A DNA stretch of 64,000 bases, from assembly GCF_026712205.1 (NCBI RefSeq), contig NZ_JAPPUW010000003.1, positions 215,920 through 279,919 of the forward strand, written 5' to 3'. Source of the stretch: Pelomonas aquatica. GTDB lineage: Bacteria > Pseudomonadota > Gammaproteobacteria > Burkholderiales > Burkholderiaceae_C. Numbering within the stretch: position 1 is the first letter of the stretch; every line of letters begins with the position of its first letter. Below the pieces are notes generated by a model. It was given only the letters and a program-made list of their open reading frames with translations, searched no databases and was not told where the DNA came from. Made by a program: the position numbers and the translations under genes. Shown in pieces: positions 36,820 through 46,310 of the stretch.

Positions 36820-39095
36820 TGATGAAGCGACTGCTGCTCGCGCTGAGCCTGGCCTTCGCGCTGCCCTTGCAGGCCGCCGAGCTGTCGCTGCGCTATGCCG
36901 CACCGGCGCCCGACACACCCCAAGGCTGGGAGCAGCAGGCCTTGCCCATCGGCAACGGGCGCCTCGGTGCGATGCTGTTCGGCCAGGTCGCGCGCGACCG
37001 GCTGCAGTTCAACGACATCACGCTGTGGACCGGCGACGCCCGGGCCATGGGCGCCTACCAGCCCTTCGGCGATGTCGTGCTCGAACTCGACGACGCCACC
37101 GCGCCGGTCGGCGCCTACCGCCGCGAGCTCGACATCGCCCATGCGCGCCACCGGCTCAGCTACACGCAGGACGGCGTTCGCTTCGAGCGCGTGGCCATCG
37201 CCAGCCACCCGGCCCAGCTCATCGCCTGGCGACTCAGCGCGGACCGGCCCGGCCGCTACGGCGGCCGCATCGCGCTGACCGACCGGCATGGCGCGGCCCT
37301 GTCCGCGACAGGCGCCACGCTGACGGCAGTGGGCGCCTTGCCCAACGGCCTCGCCTACGCCAGCCAGCTGCGCGTGCTGCACGAGGGCGGCAGCGTCGCC
37401 GTCGACGGCAATACGCTGGTCTTCAAGGGCTGCAGCACGCTGACGCTGCTGCTCGGCGCCGGCACGAGCTTCTTCTCTGATGGCCGGCCGCCGCTGCCGC
37501 GCGTGCAGGCGCAGCTCGCCGCCGCCGGACCCTGGCCCCAGCTGCTTGCCGAACACGAGCGCGACATCGGCGCCCTGCTCGGCCGCGTGCAGCTCGACCT
37601 CGGCACCAGCCCCGCCGCGCGCCGCGCGCTGACCACCGACGCGCGCCTGGCCGCCTACACCCAGAACGGCGGCGACCCCGAGCTGGAGGCGCTCTACTTC
37701 CAGTTCGGCCGCTACCTGCTCGTCAGCAGCTCGCGCGACGCCCTGCCCGCCAACCTGCAGGGCCTGTGGAACGACAGCCTCACGCCGCCGTGGAATGCCG
37801 ACTACCACAGCAACATCAACCTGCAGATGAACTACTGGCCGGCCGAGCCGACCAATCTCGCCGAGGCTGCGCGGCCCTTCCACCGCTTCGTACAGCGGCT
37901 GATTCCCGCGTGGCGCCGCGCGGTCGGCGAGCGCGCCGCGCTTGCGCTGAAGGATCCCAAGGCCCTGCCCGCCGAGACGCCGCCCTGGGACAACTCGGTG
38001 CAGCCGCCGCAGGAAACCTTGCTGACCCCGCAGGGCCGCCCCGTGCGCGGCTGGACGCTGCGCACCGAGACCAACCCCTTCGGCGCGATGGGCTACCTCT
38101 GGAACATGACGGGCAATGCCTGGGTTGCCCGCCACTTCTGGGAGCACTACGCCTTCACTCAGGATCGCGCCTTCCTGCGCCACGAGGCCTGGCCGGTGCT
38201 GAAGGAAGTCGGCGAGTTCTGGGAAGACCGGCTCAAGGCATTGCCCGACGGCCGGCTCGTCGCCCCGAACGGCTGGTCGCCCGAGCACGGCCCCATCGAG
38301 GATGGCGTGGCCTACGACCAGCAGATCCTTTGGGATCTGTTCGACAACATCGCGCAGGCGGCCGACGTGCTGGGCGACCATGCCGCGCACGACCATGCCG
38401 CGTCGCTGCGCGACCGCCTCGCCGCGCCGCGCGTCGGCAGCTGGGGCCAGCTGCTGGAATGGCTGGACGAGAAGCAGGACGCCGTGCTGGACACGCCGCG
38501 CGACACCCACCGCCACGTCTCCCACCTGTTCGCCCTCTTCCCCGGCCGCCAGATCGCGCCCGCCCGCACGCCCGAGCTGGCCGCCGCTGCACGCACGACG
38601 CTGGCCGCACGCGGCGACGTGAGCACCGGCTGGTCCATGGCCTGGAAGATGGCGTATTGGGCGCGGCTGCGCGACGGCGACCATGCCCACGAGCTGCTGC
38701 GCGGCCTGCTGGCCACGCCGGGCGCCCGCGCCGCGCGAAGCGGCGGCGAGGTGAACCAGGGCGGCACCTACCCCAACCTCTTCGACACCCACCCGCCCTT
38801 CCAGATCGACGGCAACCTCGGCGCGACGGCCGCCATCGCCGAGATGCTGCTGCAGTCGCAGGACGGCATCATCGACCTGCTGCCCGCCCTGCCCGCGAGC
38901 TGGCCCGACGGCTCGGTCCAGGGCCTGCGCGCCCGCGGCGGCTTCGAAGTGGACATGGCCTGGGCCGGCGGCCGGCTCAAGCGCGCCACCGTGCGCGCCG
39001 CGGCCGGCGCGGGCGGCGGCCGTGTCCGCGTGGGCGAGCGCATCGTCGACCTTCAACTCCAACCCGGCCAGTCCCGCAGGCTGAACTTCCCATGA
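36816..39095 (+). CDS. GH95 alpha-L-fucosidase
   Basis: A 759-aa exported protein (signal [21 protein letters not shown]). The N-terminal beta domain opens [19 protein letters not shown], and the alpha/alpha barrel holds the catalytic Asn pair in [16 protein letters not shown] (near residue 332), a Glu in GWSPEHGP and the acid Asp in [15 protein letters not shown]. These correspond to the catalytic set of bifidobacterial AfcA. GH95 removes alpha-1,2-fucose from the galactose of xyloglucan; some members act on alpha-1,2-L-galactose. Both ends overlap neighbours by ATGA. Confidence 0.9.
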   Translation: MMMKRLLLALSLAFALPLQAAELSLRYAAPAPDTPQGWEQQALPIGNGRLGAMLFGQVARDRLQFNDITLWTGDARAMGAYQPFGDVVLELDDATAPVGAYRRELDIAHARHRLSYTQDGVRFERVAIASHPAQLIAWRLSADRPGRYGGRIALTDRHGAALSATGATLTAVGALPNGLAYASQLRVLHEGGSVAVDGNTLVFKGCSTLTLLLGAGTSFFSDGRPPLPRVQAQLAAAGPWPQLLAEHERDIGALLGRVQLDLGTSPAARRALTTDARLAAYTQNGGDPELEALYFQFGRYLLVSSSRDALPANLQGLWNDSLTPPWNADYHSNINLQMNYWPAEPTNLAEAARPFHRFVQRLIPAWRRAVGERAALALKDPKALPAETPPWDNSVQPPQETLLTPQGRPVRGWTLRTETNPFGAMGYLWNMTGNAWVARHFWEHYAFTQDRAFLRHEAWPVLKEVGEFWEDRLKALPDGRLVAPNGWSPEHGPIEDGVAYDQQILWDLFDNIAQAADVLGDHAAHDHAASLRDRLAAPRVGSWGQLLEWLDEKQDAVLDTPRDTHRHVSHLFALFPGRQIAPARTPELAAAARTTLAARGDVSTGWSMAWKMAYWARLRDGDHAHELLRGLLATPGARAARSGGEVNQGGTYPNLFDTHPPFQIDGNLGATAAIAEMLLQSQDGIIDLLPALPASWPDGSVQGLRARGGFEVDMAWAGGRLKRATVRAAAGAGGGRVRVGERIVDLQLQPGQSRRLNFP

Positions 39096-40354
39096 CCCGC
39101 TTCGCACTCGCTTTTTTTGCCGCGCTGCTGCCGCTGGCCGCGCAGGCCCTGGACCTCGACAAGGGCTGGCAGATCGTCGTCACCGACTTCGAGGGCGAGG
39201 CCCCGCTCAAGGCCGGCCGCGTCACCGTGCCCAAGCCCGCCAACCCGCGCGTGCCCGACAGCCACGTCGCCGCCAGCCGCGGCGACGACGGCACGCTGAC
39301 GCTGCAGTTCAGCAACTCCTGGATCGCCCAGTTGCGATGGCAGGGCGGCAGGCCTCTGGACCTGCGGCCCTATCTGGCCGACGGCACCGTCGAGTTCGAC
39401 TTGCGCGTCATCGACCTCGCCCACGGCGGCATGAAGTTCAAGCTCGGCTGCGGCAAGGACTGCGAGCGCAAAGTGCCCTTCCTGTTCGCCGGCCGCGAGC
39501 TGATCGGCAAGGGTCCGCAGCACATGGCCCTGGCGCTGAAGTGCTTCTGGCGCGAGGGCGACGACTTCTCCGCCGTGCCCCAGCCCTTCGTGCTCGAAGG
39601 CACCGGCAGCGGCGAACTGCAGGTCAGTCGTCTGCGCCTGAACCAGCACGGCAAGGCCACGACGGCCTGCCCCGACTACCGCAAGCAGTCCGTCACGCCC
39701 GAGCGCCTGCAGGAGTCCTGGGCCATGGACTGGTGGCTGCCGCGGCACGAGGCCAAGCTGGCCGAGGTCAAGGCCCACCGCGACGCCGGCCGGCGCGTGG
39801 ACCTCGTCTTCCTCGGCGACTCCATCACGCAGGGCTGGGAGAACGAGGGCAAGGCCGTCTGGGCCGAGCACTTCGCGAAGTACAACGCCATGGCCCTGGG
39901 CTTCGGCGGCGACCGCACCGAGAACCTGCTGTGGCGGCTGCAGCATGGCGAGCTGGACGGCATGGCACCCAAGGTGGTGGTCATGATGATCGGCACCAAC
40001 AACACCGGCGACCGGCTGGAAGACCCGGCGCTGACGATCGCCGGCATCCGCAAGAACCTCGACGAGATCCGCCAGCACCAGCCGCAGGCCAGGGTGCTGC
40101 TGCTGGCCCTGTTCCCGCGCGGCGAGAAGCCCGACGACCTGACGCGCCGGCATAACGCCCAGGTCAATGCGCTGCTGCCGGCGCTGGCCGACGGCCGCCA
40201 GGTGTTCTTCCTGGACATCGGCCAGGCGCTCATGAACCCGTGCGGCACGCTGTCCAGGGACATCCTGCCCGACTGGCTGCACCTCAGCCCGCAGGGCTAC
40301 GACATCTGGGCCCGCAGCCTGGAGCCCACCTTGACCCCCTGGCTGGCGCAGTGA
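39092..40354 (+). CDS. SGNH/GDSL esterase with ExoP-type N-terminal beta domain
   Basis: A 420-aa exported protein. Residues about 20-190 resemble the ExoP C-terminal, galactose-binding-like domain usually found behind GH3 beta-glucosidases ([28 protein letters not shown]). Residues about 215-420 form an SGNH hydrolase: Ser in [12 protein letters not shown], Gly in [14 protein letters not shown], Asn in [10 protein letters not shown], and Asp/His in [10 protein letters not shown]. In this operon a xyloglucan O-acetyl esterase is the best guess, since plant xyloglucan galactose is often acetylated. The gene overlaps the GH95 stop and ends 19 bases before the GH1 gene. Confidence 0.8.
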   Translation: MTRFALAFFAALLPLAAQALDLDKGWQIVVTDFEGEAPLKAGRVTVPKPANPRVPDSHVAASRGDDGTLTLQFSNSWIAQLRWQGGRPLDLRPYLADGTVEFDLRVIDLAHGGMKFKLGCGKDCERKVPFLFAGRELIGKGPQHMALALKCFWREGDDFSAVPQPFVLEGTGSGELQVSRLRLNQHGKATTACPDYRKQSVTPERLQESWAMDWWLPRHEAKLAEVKAHRDAGRRVDLVFLGDSITQGWENEGKAVWAEHFAKYNAMALGFGGDRTENLLWRLQHGELDGMAPKVVVMMIGTNNTGDRLEDPALTIAGIRKNLDEIRQHQPQARVLLLALFPRGEKPDDLTRRHNAQVNALLPALADGRQVFFLDIGQALMNPCGTLSRDILPDWLHLSPQGYDIWARSLEPTLTPWLAQ

Positions 40355-40373
40355 ACCCGGCCGCAGCAACTTC

Positions 40374-41732
40374 ATGACCTCCCTGACCTACTCCAGCCCC
40401 TTCCCCGCCGACTTCGTCTTCGGCGTCGCCGCCGCCGCGCCGCAGATCGAGGGCGCCGCCTTCGCCGACGGCAAGGGCGAATCCATCTGGGACCGCTTCT
40501 CGCGCCAACCCGGCAAGGTGCACGACGGCGACACGCTGGACGTCGCCTGCGACCACTACCACCGCTTCGACGAGGACTTCGCGCTGATGGCCTCGTTGGG
40601 CGTCAAGCACTACCGCCTGTCCCTGGCCTGGCCGCGCATCTACCCGAACGGTGACGGCGAGCTCAACCCCGCCGGCATCGCCTTCTACCGCCGCCTGTTC
40701 GCCAGCATGAAGACCCATGGCATCACGCCCTGGGTCACCCTCTTCCACTGGGACCTGCCGCAGGCGCTGGAAGACCGCGGCGGCTGGACCTCGCGCGTGA
40801 CGGTGGACGCCTTCGCCCGCTATGCCGACACCGTCGTCCAGGCCTTCGCCGGCGAGGTGAAGCACTGGATCACGATGAACGAGATCCGCTGCTTCACGCG
40901 GCTGGCCTATGGCTCGGGCACCAAGGCGCCGGGCCGCAAGGAGAGCGCGGCCGTCGTCAACCAGACCTTCCACCACGCGCTGCTCTGCCACGGCCATGGC
41001 GTGCGCGCGGTGCGCGAGTTCGGCGGTGCGGGGGCGGTCGTCGGCCTGACGGACAACTGCGACGTCTGCATCCCCGTCACCGAGACGCCCGCGGACATCG
41101 CCGCCGCCCAAGCCTGGTTCCTGGAGAAGAACGCCCATGTGCTGGGCGCCATGCACGCCGGCCACTACCCCGCCGACTACCTCGCCCGCGCCGGTGCCGA
41201 CGCACCCCGGGTCGAGCCCGGCGACTTCGACCTCATCGGCCTGCCCACCGACCACCTCGGCCTGAACATCTACACCGGCACCTATGTGCGCGCCGGCAGG
41301 AACGGCGCGGCCTGGGAGGCCGTGCCGCTGCCCATCAACTACCCACGCGCCGACAGCCCCTGGCTGCACATCGCGCCCCAGTCCATCTACTGGGCCACGC
41401 GTTTTTGCGCCGAGCTCTACGGGCACCGCTCGCTCTACATCACCGAGAACGGCTGCGGCTACAACGACGAGCCGGTCGTGGGCGGCGAGGTGCTGGACCT
41501 GCACCGCCGCGACTTCCTGCGCAACCACCTGCGCGAAGCCCATCGTGCGATCGGCGACGGCGTGCCGCTGCACGGCTACTTCCTGTGGAGCTTCATCGAC
41601 AACTACGAGTGGGAGGACGGCTACCAGCGTCGTTTCGGCATCGTGCACTGCGACTACGCGACGCAGGTGCGCACGCCCAAGCTGTCGGCCCGCTACTACG
41701 CCGAAGTCATCCGCAGCCACCGCATCGTATGA
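40374..41732 (+). CDS. GH1 beta-glucosidase
   Basis: A 452-aa GH1 enzyme without signal peptide, so cytoplasmic. The N-terminal GH1 signature is FVFGVAAAAPQIEGAA, and the nucleophile Glu is in SLYITENGCGYND. The acid/base Glu is in ITMNEIRCF, where the common T-x-N-E-P motif has Ile instead of Pro. It would release glucose from the bare gluco-oligosaccharides left after xylose removal. The start follows the esterase gene by 19 bases and the stop overlaps the transporter start (ATGA). Confidence 0.88.
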   Translation: MTSLTYSSPFPADFVFGVAAAAPQIEGAAFADGKGESIWDRFSRQPGKVHDGDTLDVACDHYHRFDEDFALMASLGVKHYRLSLAWPRIYPNGDGELNPAGIAFYRRLFASMKTHGITPWVTLFHWDLPQALEDRGGWTSRVTVDAFARYADTVVQAFAGEVKHWITMNEIRCFTRLAYGSGTKAPGRKESAAVVNQTFHHALLCHGHGVRAVREFGGAGAVVGLTDNCDVCIPVTETPADIAAAQAWFLEKNAHVLGAMHAGHYPADYLARAGADAPRVEPGDFDLIGLPTDHLGLNIYTGTYVRAGRNGAAWEAVPLPINYPRADSPWLHIAPQSIYWATRFCAELYGHRSLYITENGCGYNDEPVVGGEVLDLHRRDFLRNHLREAHRAIGDGVPLHGYFLWSFIDNYEWEDGYQRRFGIVHCDYATQVRTPKLSARYYAEVIRSHRIV

Positions 41733-43168
41733 ACGCCGCCAACCTGCCGCTGACCCACGTCCTGCCGCCCGTGGCCGACCGCCTGCCGCTGAAGCAGAAG
41801 ATCGGCTTCGGCCTGGGCTCCATCCTCGACATGTGGGGCCACTGGCTCTACCCGTCGCTGGCCTACCAGGTCTTCAACATCTTCCTCGGCGTCGCCCCCG
41901 GCCTGATCTCGACGGTGCAGATGATCAAGATCTTCATCGATGCCGGCTCGGACGCGGTGTTCGGCTGGCTCTCCGACAACACCCGCACGCGCTACGGGCG
42001 GCGGCGCCCCTTCATCCTCGTGGGCGGCGTGCTCGCCGGCATCGGCCTGCCGCTGATGTTCGCCGTGGGACGCGGCTGGACCGACACGCAGTACTTCATC
42101 TTCATGTTGGTCAGCACGGCGATCTACGTGCCCATCATGAGCTGCTTCAACATGCCCTGGAGCAGCCTGGGTGCGGAGATGACGCCGGACTATCACGAGC
42201 GCACTTCGGTGATGGCCGTGCGCGCCATCATCCAGAAGGGCCCCGAACTGGCGATGTTCTACGCCGCGCAGTTCACGACGCTGGCCGCCTTCAACCAGGC
42301 CAGCGGCAAGCCCGACATCCTGCTCGGCGCCCAGACCTACTGCGCCATCCTCGGCGCCATCATGGTGGCGGTGTCCATCGCCATCTTCCTGCTGGTGCGC
42401 GAGCGCTACTACGAGAAGCTGGTGGCCCGCACGCAGACCCACATCCCCTTTGCCGACACGCTGTGGCGCACGCTGCGCTGCCGGCCCTTCCGCCACATCC
42501 TGGGCATGATGCTGGCCTACGGCACCGGCACGGCCATGGTCAGCACGCTGGGCTACTACGCCACCGTCTATTACGTCTGCGGGGGCGACGTCGTGCAGGG
42601 CGCGAAGTGGAACACGGCCATGGGCATGTCGGGCATGGCCTTCGGCTTTGCAGGCATCGCGTTCTTCGCCCAGATTGCACGCCGGCATGGCAAGCGCGCC
42701 GGCATGGCCTGCGCGCTGTTGCTGGCCATCTGCGCCTTCATCGGGGACTGGTGGCTCTACGACCCGGCACTGCCGTACCTGCAGCTCTTCGCCTGCGGCT
42801 TCGTCGCCTTCACCGGCGCGGGCTTCTGGACCTTGTACGGGTCCACGATGGGCGATGTCGTCGACTACGACGAACTGCAGACCGGACAGCGCCGCGAGGG
42901 CTCGTTCGCGGCCTGCCAGTCCTGGATCTCCAAGGTCGGCATCGCGCTGGGCACGGGCGCCTCGGGCTGGATCCTGCAGTTCACCGGCTTCGACGCCAAG
43001 CTGGACGTCCAGGATCCGCATGCCATCTTCATGATCCGCATCCTGCTGTCCAGCATTCCCGTCATCGGCCTGGTGCTGGCGCTGGTGTCCCTGCTGCGCT
43101 TCGAACTGACCGAGGCCCGCATGCTGGAGATCCGCGTCCGGCTGGAAGCGCAACGGGGCAAGGTATGA
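41729..43168 (+). CDS. GPH-family (glycoside-pentoside-hexuronide) sugar transporter
   Basis: A 479-aa, twelve-helix cation symporter. GFGLGSILDMWGHWLYPS in helix 1 and the loop DAVFGWLSDNTRTRYGRRRP carry the family marks (D-x3-G-x-L-x-D and T-R-x-G-R-R-R-P). It is expected in the inner membrane, moving xyloglucan-derived oligosaccharides or isoprimeverose-like glycosides from periplasm to cytoplasm, where GH31 and GH1 lack signal peptides. It overlaps the genes on both sides by 4 bases. Confidence 0.87.
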   Translation: MNAANLPLTHVLPPVADRLPLKQKIGFGLGSILDMWGHWLYPSLAYQVFNIFLGVAPGLISTVQMIKIFIDAGSDAVFGWLSDNTRTRYGRRRPFILVGGVLAGIGLPLMFAVGRGWTDTQYFIFMLVSTAIYVPIMSCFNMPWSSLGAEMTPDYHERTSVMAVRAIIQKGPELAMFYAAQFTTLAAFNQASGKPDILLGAQTYCAILGAIMVAVSIAIFLLVRERYYEKLVARTQTHIPFADTLWRTLRCRPFRHILGMMLAYGTGTAMVSTLGYYATVYYVCGGDVVQGAKWNTAMGMSGMAFGFAGIAFFAQIARRHGKRAGMACALLLAICAFIGDWWLYDPALPYLQLFACGFVAFTGAGFWTLYGSTMGDVVDYDELQTGQRREGSFAACQSWISKVGIALGTGASGWILQFTGFDAKLDVQDPHAIFMIRILLSSIPVIGLVLALVSLLRFELTEARMLEIRVRLEAQRGKV

Positions 43169-44751
43169 CGGTCTCGCGCCGCCAAGCCTTGCAAGCAGCC
43201 CTCGCCGGCGCCTCGCTGCCGGCCATGACGGCCCCACGCTTGGCCACCGGCATCGAAGGCCAGCGCAAGGCCGACCTGGGCGACGGCAGCTATGTGAACC
43301 CCATCGTCCCTGGCGACCACGCCGACCCCACCATCCTGCAGGACGGGGCCGACTACTGGATGACGTTCTCGTCCTTCCAGTCCTACCCCGGCGCCGTGCT
43401 CTGGCACTCGCAGGACCTGGTGAACTGGGCGCCGGTCACCGCCGCGCTGACGCAGAACATCGGCACCGTCTGGGCCATGGACCTCGTCAAGCACCAGGGC
43501 CGCTACTACCTCTACGTCCCGGTGCTGCAGGACGCCGGCACCGCCATCCACGTCATCCATGCCGACGACATCCGCGGGCCGTGGAGCGCGCCCATCGACC
43601 TGCACATCCACGGCTGCATCGACCCCGGCCATGTCGTCGGCGAGGACGGCCGGCGCTACCTCTTCGTCAACGGCGGCCGCCGCGTGCGGCTGAGCGACGA
43701 CGGCCTGGCGACCGACGGCCCGCTGGAAGCCGACGCCTGGACGCCCTGGCAATACCCCCAGGACTGGGTCGTCGAGATGTTCGCGCCCGAAGGCCCCAAG
43801 CTGTTCAGGCGCGGCGACTGGTTCTACCTCGTCTCGGCCGTCGGCGGCACGGCCGGGCCGCCCACCAGTCATATGGTCACGGTGGCACGTTCACGCTCGG
43901 TCCATGGCCCTTGGGAGCATTGCCCGCACAACCCCATCGTGCACACCCGCAGCGCGGATGAGCCCTGGTGGTCGCGCGGCCATGCCAGCTTCGTCGAAGG
44001 GCCGGCGGGCGACTGGTGGATGGTCTACCACGGCTACGAGAACGGCATGCGCACGCTGGGCCGGCAGACGCTGCTGGAACCCGTCGAGTGGACCCAGGAT
44101 GGCTGGCCGCGCGCCAAGGGCGGCACGCTGACTGGCCCCCTGCCCAAGCCGCGCGGCGGCCGGCCCGGCCCGGCCGGCGCCGCGCTGTCGGACGACTTCT
44201 CGCATAACCGCATGGGCGTGCAGTGGAGCTTGCATGCGCCGGGGCCGGACGAACTCGCGCGCCTGCGCTGGGAGGCCAGTGGCCTCGTCATCCGCGGCAA
44301 GGGCAAGTCGCTGGCCGACTGCTCGCCGCTGACCTGCATCGCCGGAGACCGCAGCTATGAATGCAGCGTCGAGCTGGAGATCAGCGGCGACGGCCACGGC
44401 GGCCTGGCGCTGTTCTACGACGAGCGCGGCCATGTCGGCATCGGCTTCAGCACGACGCAGATGCTGACCTACGGCTACGGCCAGGAGCACACGTGGATGC
44501 GCGAGCCCCTCCCCTCGCAGGTCGGCGCGCGCAAGGTCCACGCCCGGCTGACCAACCGCGAGAACGTCGTCACCTGGCAGCACTCCCACGACGGCGGCAG
44601 GACCTGGGTCCGGCACCCCTGGCAGATGGAGGTCTCGGGCCTGCATCACAACGTCTTCGGCGGCTTCGTCAGCCTGCGCATCGCGCTGTTCAGCGCCGGC
44701 GCGGGTGAAGTCCGCGCCCGCAACTTCATCTACAAAGGCCTATCTGCATGA
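43165..44751 (+). CDS. GH43 glycosidase with C-terminal jelly-roll domain
   Basis: A 528-aa protein with a Tat leader (SRRQALQAALAGASLPA). The five-bladed GH43 propeller has its base Asp in GDHADPTILQDG, the pKa-modulating Asp in VWAMDLVKH and the acid Glu in MFAPEGPKLFRRGDW. From about residue 345 a concanavalin-like domain follows (DDFSHNRMGVQWSL, GHGGLALFYDERGHVGIG), as in GH43 beta-xylosidases and arabinofuranosidases. In xyloglucan from solanaceous plants, arabinofuranosyl side groups would be its target. ATGA overlaps on both sides tie it into the operon. Confidence 0.87.
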   Translation: MTVSRRQALQAALAGASLPAMTAPRLATGIEGQRKADLGDGSYVNPIVPGDHADPTILQDGADYWMTFSSFQSYPGAVLWHSQDLVNWAPVTAALTQNIGTVWAMDLVKHQGRYYLYVPVLQDAGTAIHVIHADDIRGPWSAPIDLHIHGCIDPGHVVGEDGRRYLFVNGGRRVRLSDDGLATDGPLEADAWTPWQYPQDWVVEMFAPEGPKLFRRGDWFYLVSAVGGTAGPPTSHMVTVARSRSVHGPWEHCPHNPIVHTRSADEPWWSRGHASFVEGPAGDWWMVYHGYENGMRTLGRQTLLEPVEWTQDGWPRAKGGTLTGPLPKPRGGRPGPAGAALSDDFSHNRMGVQWSLHAPGPDELARLRWEASGLVIRGKGKSLADCSPLTCIAGDRSYECSVELEISGDGHGGLALFYDERGHVGIGFSTTQMLTYGYGQEHTWMREPLPSQVGARKVHARLTNRENVVTWQHSHDGGRTWVRHPWQMEVSGLHHNVFGGFVSLRIALFSAGAGEVRARNFIYKGLSA

Positions 44752-46310
44752 CCTCCCGCCGCCAACTCCTCACCGCCGCCGCCGCCTTGCCGCTGGCCGC
44801 CCATGCCAGGCCGCCGCAGCGCCGCATCGTGCTCGATCTCGCCCAGGCAACACAGCCGCTGGACCGCTTCTTCGACCACTGCGTCGGCTCCGACTATCCC
44901 GGCACGCTCTACCGCGACGACTCGCTGGGCCAGCTGCAGATCGCCGTGGACGAGCTGGGTTTTCGCTACCTGCGCTTCCACGCGATCTTCCACGACGTGC
45001 TGAAGACCGTGACGCGCGACGCCAGCGGCCAGTTGCAGTTCGACTTCACGGGCATCGACAAGCTCTACGACGCGCTGCTGGCCCGCCGCATCAGACCGCT
45101 CGTCGAACTGGGCTTCACGCCGCTGGCGCTGAAGACGTCGGACCTGAAGATCTTCTACTGGGCCGGCAACACCTCCCATCCCGAGCCGGCCGGCTGGGTC
45201 GCGCTGATCGACGCCTTCACGCGCCACCTGCTGCAGCGTTATGGCGCCGCCGAGGTGCGCCAGTGGTATTTCGAGGTCTGGAACGAACCCAATCTCGACG
45301 GCTTCTGGGAAAAGGCCGACCGGCAGGCCTACTTCGACCTCTACACACGCACCGCCAAGACCATCAAGGCGATCGACCTGGCCTTGCGCGTCGGCGGCCC
45401 GTCCACGGCCGGCGCGGCCTGGGTGCCGGAGTTCCTGGCGCACGCCCAGGCGACGGACTCGCCGGTGGACTTCATCACGACGCATGCCTACGGCGTGGAC
45501 CACGGCTATCTGGACGAGTTCGGCGTCGAGGACCGCATGCTGTCGCCCTCGCCCGATGCCATCGTCGGCGACGTCAAGCGCGTGCGTGCGCAGATCGAGG
45601 CCTCGCATCTGCCGGGCCTGCCCCTCTTCTTCACCGAGTGGAGCACCAGCTACAACCCGCGCGACCTGGTGCACGACTCCTACATGAGCGCGGCCTATGT
45701 GCTGAGCAAGCTGAAAGCTTCGCAGGGCATCGCGCAGTCCATGAGCTACTGGACCTACAGCGACCTCTTCGAGGAGCCCGGCCCGCCGGACGCGCCCTTC
45801 CACGGCGGCTTCGGCATGATGACCCGCGAGGGCCTGCGCAAGCCGGTCTGGTTCGCCTACCGCTACCTCGCCGCGCTACAGGGCAAGGAGGTGCCGACGA
45901 GCGACGCCTTCACCTGGGCCGCCACCGACGGCCGGCAGCTGCAGGCCCTGGTCTGGGACTGGCGCAACACCGGGCAGAAGGTCAGCAACCGCAGCTTCTT
46001 CGGCAAGCCGCGCCCCGCGCAGGACGTGGGTGGTGCCACCGTCGAACTCCGCCATCTGCCGCCCGGCCGCTACCGCCTCACGCAGCGCCGCACCGGCTTC
46101 GAGGCCAATGACGCGCACACGGCCTACCTGAAGATGGGCTCGCCGAAGAACCTCGATGCACAGCAGCTTGCCGAGCTGCAGGGCCTGACCGCCGACAAGC
46201 CCGAGCTGCAGCGCGAGCTGGTCGTTGGCGCGGATGGCTCGGCCCGCATCCGCCTGGCATTGCGCAGCCACGATGTCGTGCTGCTGAGCCTGCAGAAGGT
46301 GGCCGCATGA
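44748..46310 (+). CDS. GH39 beta-xylosidase-like glycosidase
   Basis: A 520-aa protein with a twin-Arg-like leader (TSRRQLLTAAAALPLAAHA). The clan GH-A barrel shows the acid/base Glu in YFEVWNEPNLDGFW (near residue 182) and the nucleophile Glu in PLFFTEWSTSYNPRD (near 296). The C-terminal third is the beta-sandwich usual in GH39. Characterised GH39 enzymes are beta-xylosidases or alpha-iduronidases; in this locus a beta-xylosidase acting on side chains or co-occurring xylan is the best guess. Overlaps of 4 bases with both neighbours. Confidence 0.86.
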   Translation: MTSRRQLLTAAAALPLAAHARPPQRRIVLDLAQATQPLDRFFDHCVGSDYPGTLYRDDSLGQLQIAVDELGFRYLRFHAIFHDVLKTVTRDASGQLQFDFTGIDKLYDALLARRIRPLVELGFTPLALKTSDLKIFYWAGNTSHPEPAGWVALIDAFTRHLLQRYGAAEVRQWYFEVWNEPNLDGFWEKADRQAYFDLYTRTAKTIKAIDLALRVGGPSTAGAAWVPEFLAHAQATDSPVDFITTHAYGVDHGYLDEFGVEDRMLSPSPDAIVGDVKRVRAQIEASHLPGLPLFFTEWSTSYNPRDLVHDSYMSAAYVLSKLKASQGIAQSMSYWTYSDLFEEPGPPDAPFHGGFGMMTREGLRKPVWFAYRYLAALQGKEVPTSDAFTWAATDGRQLQALVWDWRNTGQKVSNRSFFGKPRPAQDVGGATVELRHLPPGRYRLTQRRTGFEANDAHTAYLKMGSPKNLDAQQLAELQGLTADKPELQRELVVGADGSARIRLALRSHDVVLLSLQKVAA

